The translations under genes were made by a program, and so were the position numbers. Source: Pseudomonadota bacterium (GTDB taxonomy: Bacteria > Desulfobacterota > Desulfobacteria > Desulfobacterales > ETH-SRB1). Taken from it: a stretch of DNA of 5,986 bases. This document shows, in pieces, positions 1-4,922 of this stretch (positions within the stretch are counted from its first letter, which is position 1; the number at the start of each line of letters is the position of its first letter). Below the pieces are notes generated by a model that had not been told where the DNA came from, did not search any database, and saw nothing but the letters and a program-made list of their open reading frames with translations. The stretch is from assembly GCA_018897415.1 (NCBI GenBank), contig JAHIKR010000047.1:1-5986 (forward strand), read 5' to 3'.

Positions 1-471
1 ACTAATGACGCAAACCGGCTTGCCAAAACAGGCGTATCTGTAGTTCAGATAAATACCGACAAGTTTGGTGGTGACTGTCATCTGGCAGCCCATGTCGTAG
101 CAAGGGCTGCAGAAAATATAGACCTTGATTCCGTTGATCTGTTGATAGTGGAAAATATCGGAAATCTGGTATGTCCTGCCGAGTTTGACATAGGCGAAGA
201 TAGTCGGGTAGTCGTCCTTAGTGTGACAGAGGGAGAAGATAAGCCAGTAAAGTATCCCCTTATGTTCCGAGTCTGTGACGCAGCCATATTAAATAAAATA
301 GATCTGCTTCCTTATCTGGATTATAATAGAGAGGAGGTTTTAAACAATATCAGGCAAGTACATCCTGGAATGCCTGTTTTTGAATTATCAGCAAAAACAG
401 GAGATGGCTTTACCCCCTGGATTGACTGGCTGAAAAGCAAAGTAAAACAGAAACAAAAAAAGGGGGGTTAA
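1..471 (+). CDS. hypB: Hydrogenase nickel incorporation protein HypB (3' part)
   Basis: This is the C-terminal 156 codons of HypB, the SIMIBI-class GTPase that, with HypA, delivers nickel to the large subunit of [NiFe] hydrogenases in the cytoplasm. The reading frame is open from base 1, so the start and the P-loop lie outside the window. Visible motifs, numbered from the first codon here: GDCHL with Cys26 and His27, and ENIGNLVCP with Cys58. These match the G-domain metal site of the family (Cys166, His167 and Cys198 in E. coli). SVTEGEDKP follows at about 78-86, the NKID guanine-specificity motif at about 98-101, and SAKTGDG (G5 region) near 132-138. The segment EGEDKP...KYP is highly characteristic of HypB. 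The protein ends in a lysine-rich tail (KQKQKKGG) encoded by an A7G6 homopolymer. An upstream hypA is expected but not visible. The identification is firm; the exact length is unknown. Confidence 0.95.
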   Translation, partial: TNDANRLAKTGVSVVQINTDKFGGDCHLAAHVVARAAENIDLDSVDLLIVENIGNLVCPAEFDIGEDSRVVVLSVTEGEDKPVKYPLMFRVCDAAILNKIDLLPYLDYNREEVLNNIRQVHPGMPVFELSAKTGDGFTPWIDWLKSKVKQKQKKGG

Positions 472-477
472 TTCGCT

Positions 478-1635
478 CTAAGCTTTCCAGAAAGGAGAAA
501 GTTCCCTCAGGCGGGCAATAATAGGCGGAAGCTTTTCAACGATATAATCTATCTCCTCTTCAGTATTGTAAACACTCAGGCTGAAACGAATAGAGCCATG
601 AGCGGCAGTAAAGGGCACACCCATTGAACGTAAGACATGCGAAGGTTCCAGTGAACCTGATGTACATGCCGATCCCGATGAAGCACAAATGCCAAATTCA
701 TCCATCATCAAAAGGATGGCCTCGCCTTCAACAAATTCAAAGCTTATGCTTGTAGTATTCGGGAGACGATTCTCTGTGTCTCCGTTTACCATTGAATTCG
801 GAATGCGCTTTAAAATTTCATTTTCAAGTTTGTCTCTCAAATGCTTAACCCTGACACTTTCTTTCCCTATATTATCAATTGCCAACTCACCTGCTTTTCC
901 AAGTCCGATAATGGAAGCAACATTTTCTGTGCCTCCCCTGCGCCCTTTTTCCTGGTGACCTCCTATCAAAAAAGGTGAATATTTGGTTCCCTTGCGTATG
1001 TATAGAGCACCTACGCCTTTGGGCGCATGAATCTTGTGCCCTGAAATAGAAAGCATGTCCACCTCAACCTTTCTAACATCAACAGGAACCTTTCCAACCG
1101 CCTGAACCGCATCTGTATGAAAAACAATACCTCTTTCCTTTACCACCTGAACAATTTCTTCTATTGGAAAAATAACACCGGTTTCATTGTTTGCCCACAT
1201 TATACTGACAATGGCGGTATCATCGCTGAGGTTTCTATACAAAAATTCCAGATCCAGACGACCTTCTCTGTCAACAGGTACAAATGTTACACGATAACCA
1301 TTTTTTGAAAGGTATTCACAGAGGTTCTTCACAGCAGGATGCTCGACCCGGCTGGTTATAATATGTTTTTTGTCAGGGTTAGACATTATAGCAGCCCTGA
1401 TGGCGGTGCTGTCACTTTCAGTACCACAGCTTGTAAATAATATTTCATCGGGTTCAGCCCCTATAAGATTTGCAATCTTGGCACGAGCCTCTTTCAATTT
1501 TAAGCCAACTTGTCCACCAAAGGAATGCATGCTGGAAGGGTTCCCGTAAAATTCACTAAAGTAATGAAGCATCTCTTGAAGCACTTCGGGAGCCACTTTC
1601 GTTGTCGCATTATTGTCAACATAGATTACTTTCAT
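478..1635 (-). CDS. nifS: Cysteine desulfurase NifS
   Basis: This is a PLP-dependent cysteine desulfurase of 385 residues, a full-length class I (NifS/IscS) enzyme. It converts L-cysteine to alanine and passes persulfide sulfur to the NifU scaffold. Visible landmarks: the N-terminal VDNNATTKV at 6-14; His99 in VEHP, the PLP-stacking histidine; NNETG at 149-153; Asp175 in HTDAVQ; the Schiff-base Lys201 in SISGHK; the RRGGTEN segment at 232-238; and the active-site Cys324 in SGSACTSGS. The Lys and Cys positions are within one residue of those in Azotobacter vinelandii NifS (Lys202, Cys325). The ending SHVLRSMGVPFTAAHGSIRFSLS is NifS-like. The start ATG overlaps the nifU stop as ATGA, and a GGAGG site lies 7 bases upstream. 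The adjacent three-domain NifU supports naming it NifS rather than IscS. No nitrogenase genes are in view, so it may serve general Fe-S assembly. Confidence 0.95.
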   Translation of the reverse strand: MKVIYVDNNATTKVAPEVLQEMLHYFSEFYGNPSSMHSFGGQVGLKLKEARAKIANLIGAEPDEILFTSCGTESDSTAIRAAIMSNPDKKHIITSRVEHPAVKNLCEYLSKNGYRVTFVPVDREGRLDLEFLYRNLSDDTAIVSIMWANNETGVIFPIEEIVQVVKERGIVFHTDAVQAVGKVPVDVRKVEVDMLSISGHKIHAPKGVGALYIRKGTKYSPFLIGGHQEKGRRGGTENVASIIGLGKAGELAIDNIGKESVRVKHLRDKLENEILKRIPNSMVNGDTENRLPNTTSISFEFVEGEAILLMMDEFGICASSGSACTSGSLEPSHVLRSMGVPFTAAHGSIRFSLSVYNTEEEIDYIVEKLPPIIARLRELSPFWKA

Positions 1636-2462
1636 TGCTGAACCTCCTCAACTTCAAGCTCTGGCAATACAAGTTCTCGCAGCTTGGTTTCCACATAATG
1701 TTTAAGTGTAACCTGAGATTTGCTGCATGTTGCGCACATTCCATGCAATCTCACAAAAACCGTGTTCCCATCCACATCGACAAGCTCGATATCACCACCA
1801 TCCTTTTTCAAGGCAGGCTTTATTTCACGCTCCAAAGTCTCTTCAATCATCCTGATTTTCTGAATATTGGTCAATTTCGCTGGTTTTTTCTTCACAGGAT
1901 GTTCTCTGCCAAGTATCGAGTCTATTATCTCCTGGATTTTTTCGTGGCAGCTTCCACATCCTCCACCAGCTTTGACATAATCAGTGACATCTTCAATCGT
2001 TGAAAGATTGTTCTCCCTGACAACACGCTCTATTTCCTGGTCTGTTACGCCGAAACATTCGCATACGATTTCACCCTCAACCCTTTTCTCTTCCTCACCA
2101 AGGTAATTGGCAATTGCTTTTTCAAGTGCATCCCTGCCCATAACAGAACAATGCATTTTTTCTTTTGGAAGACCTCCGAGAAAATCGGCAATATCCTCAT
2201 TTGTAATCTTTTTAGCTTCTTCCAAAGTAAGACCCTTTATCATTTCGGTTAAAGCCGATGAAGATGCAATTGCACTGGCGCAGCCAAAAGTCTGGAATTT
2301 TGCGTCCTTGATCCTTTTGTTTTCATCGAGTTTAAAATAAAGTGTCAGTGCATCACCGCAAGCCAAAGATCCGACCTCACCCACCCCATCGGCATCTTCG
2401 ATTTCACCAGCATTTCGAGGATTAAGAAAGTGATCTTTTACTTTATCAGTATATTCCCACAT
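1632..2462 (-). CDS. nifU: Fe-S cluster assembly scaffold NifU (three-domain)
   Basis: This is modular NifU, 276 residues, the scaffold that receives sulfur from NifS and iron to build and transfer [2Fe-2S] and [4Fe-4S] clusters. Three domains are visible. The IscU-like scaffold at about 1-125 has Cys35, Asp37, Cys61 and Cys105, the three assembly cysteines plus the conserved aspartate. The central BFD-type [2Fe-2S] domain at about 131-183 has Cys134, Cys136, Cys169 and Cys172 (CEC ... CGSC). The C-terminal Nfu domain at about 200-268 has the CxxC pair Cys243 and Cys246 in HGMCATC. A short basic linker (HPVKKKPAK, 188-196) joins the last two. The protein is shorter than A. vinelandii NifU (312 residues), mostly in that linker. 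The start is supported by GGAGG 6 bases upstream. It is the first gene of the nifUS operon, and its TGA overlaps the nifS ATG, implying coupled translation of the enzyme and its partner. Confidence 0.95.
   Translation of the reverse strand: MWEYTDKVKDHFLNPRNAGEIEDADGVGEVGSLACGDALTLYFKLDENKRIKDAKFQTFGCASAIASSSALTEMIKGLTLEEAKKITNEDIADFLGGLPKEKMHCSVMGRDALEKAIANYLGEEEKRVEGEIVCECFGVTDQEIERVVRENNLSTIEDVTDYVKAGGGCGSCHEKIQEIIDSILGREHPVKKKPAKLTNIQKIRMIEETLEREIKPALKKDGGDIELVDVDGNTVFVRLHGMCATCSKSQVTLKHYVETKLRELVLPELEVEEVQQ
1643..1647 (-). promoter_or_regulatory. Ribosome binding site of nifS inside the nifU 3' end
   Basis: On the minus strand GGAGG lies 7 bases before the nifS ATG, within the last codons of nifU. 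Together with the ATGA overlap it fixes the nifS start and suggests that nifS can be translated both by re-initiation and by independent entry of ribosomes. Confidence 0.85.
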
Positions 2463-2468
2463 GGGAAA

Positions 2469-2473
2469 CCTCC
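2469..2473 (-). promoter_or_regulatory. Ribosome binding site of nifU
   Basis: On the minus strand GGAGG is followed by TTTCCC and the nifU ATG, a 6-base spacer. This is a strong Shine-Dalgarno sequence and supports the chosen start, which also begins the IscU-like domain at the expected place (MWEYTDKVKDHF). Confidence 0.88.
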
Positions 2474-2548
2474 AGTAATTTAAAAAAAATTATCGGAAAA
2501 CACGTTAAGTTTTTATAACAATTTAGCCTTTTGAAAAAGAATCTGACA

Positions 2549-2576
2549 GGATAACAGGCCTGCCCTGGTGCTATCC
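2549..2576 (-). other. Imperfect hairpin in the nifU leader
   Basis: The arms GGATA (2549-2553) and TATCC (2572-2576) enclose an inner stem, CAGG (2555-2558) with CCTG (2564-2567), around a 5-base loop. Internal gaps of one and four bases separate the two stems. If nifU is transcribed from the candidate promoter at 2608-2613, this structure would lie in its 5' leader, about 86 bases ahead of the start codon. On the minus strand a short T-run (complement of 2535-2539) follows about 10 bases after the stem, which is too far for a standard intrinsic terminator. A regulatory role is only a possibility. Confidence 0.35.
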
Positions 2577-2607
2577 GATTTATTTTAGATATTAACTTTA
2601 CTCTGTT

Positions 2608-2613
2608 ATTATA
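2608..2613 (-). promoter_or_regulatory. Candidate -10 element for nifUS
   Basis: On the minus strand this hexamer reads TATAAT, a perfect sigma-70 -10 box, about 146 bases before the nifU start. No good -35 hexamer is found 16-18 bases upstream: the 17-base position reads GCTTAA, and TTGGCT sits too far at 20 bases. A promoter here would be weak or activator-dependent. In AT-rich sequence a TATAAT can occur by chance. Confidence 0.35.
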
Positions 2614-2803
2614 CGCCTGAATCAACTCGTTTAAGCCAATGTATTCGGTCTGGGCCAGGGATAGACAAGATTTTATTTAAAGTACACAAACAAAGCCAAC
2701 TCTCATTGTAGCTATCCAGTATAATCACAACATAAATAAGGTGTGTATCAGATGGAAAATTGTATTATTGCTGAGTAAGTTCTTAATCATTCATAGTAAA
2801 ACA

Positions 2804-2837
2804 TCCGGATTTCCGTCTTCGCGAGAATAATAGACAT
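2804..2837. repeat. Likely decayed palindromic intergenic repeat
   Basis: The stretch reads GGATTTCCGTCTTCGCG then AGAATAATAGAC. From memory it resembles the small palindromic repeat of the form GGATTCCCGCCTTCGCGGGAAT that is scattered between genes in many proteobacteria and Desulfobacterota. It matches at most positions, with transitions that weaken the stem. The remaining fold pairs ATTT with GAAT, allowing one wobble, and CCGT with GCG, allowing mismatches, around a CTTC loop. It is locally more GC-rich than its surroundings. The family assignment is inference, because only one copy is in the window. Confidence 0.4.
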
Positions 2838-2910
2838 GTAGATTTATTTAATATTTTTTGTGAGAACGAAGCTTATATAAAACATAAAGTATAAAGATTT
2901 AGATTGGATT

Positions 2911-2962
2911 AACAGGAAAAGTTTCGATAATTTAAATCCTGAATTTCTTGTAAATCCTGTCC
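2911..2962. repeat. AAATCCTG direct-repeat patch
   Basis: AAATCCTG occurs at 2934-2941 and again at 2952-2959, 18 bases apart. A partly inverted copy (CAGGAAAA) lies at 2913-2920, just after GGATTAAC. The pattern of alternating ATCCTG and CAGGAT units resembles AT-rich intergenic repeats seen in sulfate-reducer genomes, as remembered rather than searched. No open reading frame or transposase is associated with it. Confidence 0.35.
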
Positions 2963-3102
2963 AAAAAAATAATATTTAACAGCGCTAAAGTGTTACAAAT
3001 TTTTATTTGCAATAATAAGCATAATTTTGCAAAAAAATCAAAAATTAAAGAATTTGACAGGTTAAACCAGTTTTTCAAATTCCGGGTTTTTGTTTTTGCT
3101 TC

Positions 3103-3133
3103 TTGACACCAGCACCATATTATGCCATTTAAT
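3103..3133 (+). promoter_or_regulatory. Candidate sigma-70 promoter for ppaC
   Basis: A perfect TTGACA -35 box at 3103-3108 is followed after 19 bases by TTTAAT at 3128-3133 (5 of 6 to the -10 consensus). Transcription would begin near 3140, about 75 bases before the ppaC start. The spacer is long, and the alternatives at 17 or 18 bases have poorer -10 hexamers. A second TTGACA at 3054-3059 has only a poor -10 match (CAAATT after 16 bases). Confidence 0.45.
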
Positions 3134-3203
3134 AAAATATATTTACTAACTTATAGTTTGGCAATTAGTCTGGCAGTAAAACAGTAAAGTTTAATTAAAA
3201 TTT

Positions 3204-3209
3204 GGGAGG
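3204..3209 (+). promoter_or_regulatory. Ribosome binding site of ppaC
   Basis: GGGAGG ends 6 bases before the ATG at 3216, with TTTAAT between them. It is a strong Shine-Dalgarno site and fixes the start. Confidence 0.9.
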
Positions 3210-3215
3210 TTTAAT

Positions 3216-4139
3216 ATGGCAGTTTATATTTATGGACACAAAAATCCTGATAGCGATTCCGTGTGTGCCGCTATTGCTCTTGCTGATCTGAAAAGCAAGA
3301 TTGGTGTTGCCGCTGTGCCTGCTGCACTGGGCGACTTGAACCCTGAATCCAATTTTATTCTGGAAAAATTTGGGGTCAGCGCACCCGAAATCATAAGCAG
3401 TGGCGCTGGCAAGCAGGTTATACTTGTTGATCATTCTGACCTTGCACAAAGTCTGGATGACTTAAAAGATGCTGAAATTCTGGGCATTGTTGACCATCAC
3501 AAACTCGGCGATGTAACCACTCCGAATCCCCTGGAATGCTGGATTTGGCCTGTTGGATGTACATGTACCGTGCTAAAATCAATGTATGATTTCTTTGGAG
3601 TTAAAATTCCCAAGAGTATAGCCGGCATTATGCTGTGCTCCATCCTGAGCGATACAGTAATTTTCAAGTCAGCTACCTGCACAGACCAGGATAAGGAAGC
3701 TGCTAATGCTTTGGCCAAGATCGCCGGTGAATCAGATTTAGCCGCCTTGGGTATGCAAATGTTCAAGGTTAAGTCTGCTGTTGAAGGCACACCCGTCAGG
3801 GAACTTGTATTGCGTGATTACAAAGACTTTGATATGAGCGGCAAAAAAGTTGGAATCGGCCAGCTTGAGGTCGTTGACCTGTCCATCCTGGATAGTGTCA
3901 AGCCTGCTCTTGCTGAGGACATCAAGGTTCTTAAAGCAGAAGGCAGCAGACATTCTGTATTCCTGCTGTTGACCGACATCATGAAAGAAGGCTCTGAAAT
4001 GCTTATCGCATCTGATGATGAGTCTGTTGTGAAAAAAGCATTTGGTGTTGCTCCCGAAAGCGGAAAAGTCTGGCTGGATGGCGTTATGAGCCGCAAAAAA
4101 CAAGTTGTTCCAAATTTTGAAAAAGCCTTTGCAAAATAG
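3216..4139 (+). CDS. ppaC: Manganese-dependent inorganic pyrophosphatase (family II)
   Basis: This 307-residue protein is the compact, CBS-free form of family II inorganic pyrophosphatase, a cytoplasmic DHH-superfamily enzyme that hydrolyses pyrophosphate to two phosphates using Mn2+ or Co2+. The catalytic domain shows GHKNPDSDS with metal ligands His8, Asp12 and Asp14; LVDHSD with Asp72; the DHH signature at 93-95; and Asp146 in ILSDT. These correspond to the ligands known from Bacillus subtilis and Streptococcus PpaC. The C-terminal DHHA2 domain ends in SRKKQVVP at 292-299, the substrate-binding Arg-Lys segment of the family. The length matches the usual 305-311 residues, and there is no regulatory CBS or DRTGG insert. 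It has its own candidate promoter, a strong ribosome binding site and an immediate terminator, so it is probably transcribed alone. In a sulfate reducer it would pull ATP sulfurylase forward by removing pyrophosphate; that physiological role is inference. Confidence 0.96.
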   Translation: MAVYIYGHKNPDSDSVCAAIALADLKSKIGVAAVPAALGDLNPESNFILEKFGVSAPEIISSGAGKQVILVDHSDLAQSLDDLKDAEILGIVDHHKLGDVTTPNPLECWIWPVGCTCTVLKSMYDFFGVKIPKSIAGIMLCSILSDTVIFKSATCTDQDKEAANALAKIAGESDLAALGMQMFKVKSAVEGTPVRELVLRDYKDFDMSGKKVGIGQLEVVDLSILDSVKPALAEDIKVLKAEGSRHSVFLLLTDIMKEGSEMLIASDDESVVKKAFGVAPESGKVWLDGVMSRKKQVVPNFEKAFAK

Positions 4140-4157
4140 CATTTATTATTTTGCATT

Positions 4158-4196
4158 AAAAAGCCCGGTTATGCATGCCGGGCTTTTTATTTTGTA
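4158..4196 (+). terminator. Intrinsic terminator of ppaC
   Basis: AAAAAGCCCGG (4158-4168) and CCGGGCTTTTT (4178-4188) form a perfect 11-base-pair stem around a 9-base loop, TTATGCATG. It is followed by ATTTTG. It begins 18 bases after the ppaC stop. The A-run on the left side means it could also stop transcription coming from the right. Confidence 0.93.
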
Positions 4197-4260
4197 TTTT
4201 TGCATCCCAAATTCTACCAAGTTATTTTTGAGCGAGCCCTTTTATGTTGCCCATCTTCTC

Positions 4261-4289
4261 TTGACATAATATTTATATTGGCTTAAAAA
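4261..4289 (+). promoter_or_regulatory. Candidate promoter of the GerMN-fusA pair
   Basis: A perfect TTGACA at 4261-4266 is followed after 17 bases by TAAAAA at 4284-4289 (4 of 6 to the -10 consensus). It lies between the ppaC terminator and the GerMN gene and would start transcription near 4296, leaving a leader of about 57 bases that is very AT-rich. Confidence 0.45.
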
Positions 4290-4352
4290 TCAAAATTCTA
4301 ATTAAACCGGAACACATTTTTTTAATGAATAATAAAACATTTTCTTTAAATT

Positions 4353-4922
4353 ATGGGCAGAAAGCGTCATATTTTATATATTGTAATAGCTATTATAGCT
4401 TTAAGCGCTATATATCTCATTGTTCACAACATGCCCGAAAAATCGCCGCCTTTAAATGAATTTGAAAAAAACATCCCACATGTAACCCCGCAACAATTAG
4501 ATAAAAAGAAAGTTCATCTATACTTCGCTGATAAAGACAATTCCTTTCTAATAGCTGAAGAAAGAACTATCTTTCAAGCTCCGGATCCTGCAGAGTTTGG
4601 CAAAACAATAATTGAGGCTCTTATAAAAGGACCGCTTGAAGGGCTTATGCGAACAATACCTGTGGGCACAGCTCTCAGCGCTTTCTATGTTACACAAGAT
4701 GGAACAGCTTATGTAGACTTAACAGAAGAAGTTAAAGAGCGTCATCCCGGCGGAATTAAAACAGAACTTATTACAATATACTCAATAGTTAATTCATTAA
4801 CTCTAAACATTTCCGGAATCGATGCCGTAAAAATACTGATCGGGGGACACGAATCCATGACTCTGGCAGGCCATATTGATCTGCGTTTCCCCCTTAAAGC
4901 CAACATGCTATTGATAAGATGA
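4353..4922 (+). CDS. GerMN-domain protein, membrane-anchored
   Basis: This is a 189-residue protein with a short basic N-terminus (GRKRH), one hydrophobic helix at about 7-24, a polar linker to about 50, and then a GerMN domain at about 52-178. GerMN-like features are a central IPVGT at 102-106, GTAYVDLTEEV at 117-127, GGIKTELITIYSIVNSLT at 133-150, and the closing IGGHESMTLAGHIDL at 163-177. The helix has no lipobox cysteine, so it is probably a signal anchor with the domain outside the cytoplasmic membrane. GerMN was named from the Bacillus germination protein GerM, but the domain is widespread in non-sporulating bacteria, where its role is not settled, so no spore function is implied. The start has no visible Shine-Dalgarno sequence. 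ATG 4353 is chosen because it gives the basic-then-hydrophobic N-terminus. The stop overlaps the start of the EF-G gene downstream. Confidence 0.82.
   Translation: MGRKRHILYIVIAIIALSAIYLIVHNMPEKSPPLNEFEKNIPHVTPQQLDKKKVHLYFADKDNSFLIAEERTIFQAPDPAEFGKTIIEALIKGPLEGLMRTIPVGTALSAFYVTQDGTAYVDLTEEVKERHPGGIKTELITIYSIVNSLTLNISGIDAVKILIGGHESMTLAGHIDLRFPLKANMLLIR

Larger units (their letters stand above)
2463..3215. other. Noncoding intergenic region between divergent nifU and ppaC
   Basis: These 753 bases are AT-rich and contain no open frame with gene-like length and a ribosome binding site on either strand. The nifU-proximal third holds the leader hairpin and a candidate -10 box. The middle holds two repeat-like patches (2804-2837 and 2911-2962). 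The ppaC-proximal part holds TTGACA at 3054-3059 and again at 3103-3108, and short direct repeats just before the ppaC ribosome binding site. I see no tRNA, no recognisable riboswitch and no CRISPR array. The length is large for a divergent promoter region, and the repeat remnants may explain part of it. Confidence 0.7.

Noticed and set aside
1602..2003. Plus-strand open frame of 133 codons over nifU.
   Set aside because: It is antisense to the fully supported nifU coding sequence, has no recognisable domain, and has a composition typical of a shadow frame.
2752..2778. Mini-ORF of 8 codons (MENCIIAE) with AAGGTG upstream and TATAAT at 2720-2725.
   Set aside because: It is too short to support as a gene. 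The TATAAT has no -35 partner at 17 bases (CAACTC), and the mini-ORF does not lead into anything translated.
2977..2995. TAACA/TGTTA inverted repeat with a 9-base spacer as a possible operator.
   Set aside because: Five-base arms in AT-rich DNA are expected by chance, and it is over 200 bases from either gene start.
3155..3180. Sigma-54 type (GG-N10-GC) promoter around TTTGGCAATTAGTCTGGC.
   Set aside because: The spacing places GG rather than GC at the -12 position, and the downstream TTGC element is absent.
2463..3215. Fluoride or other riboswitch ahead of ppaC.
   Set aside because: Fluoride riboswitches can precede pyrophosphatase genes, but the conserved GGNGAUGG core and its pseudoknot partners are not seen on the plus strand, and no expression-platform hairpin lies before ppaC.
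3738..4156. Minus-strand open frames opposite the ppaC 3' half.
   Set aside because: They are shadows of ppaC. They start inside or near the terminator region, have no ribosome binding site, and have no family features.
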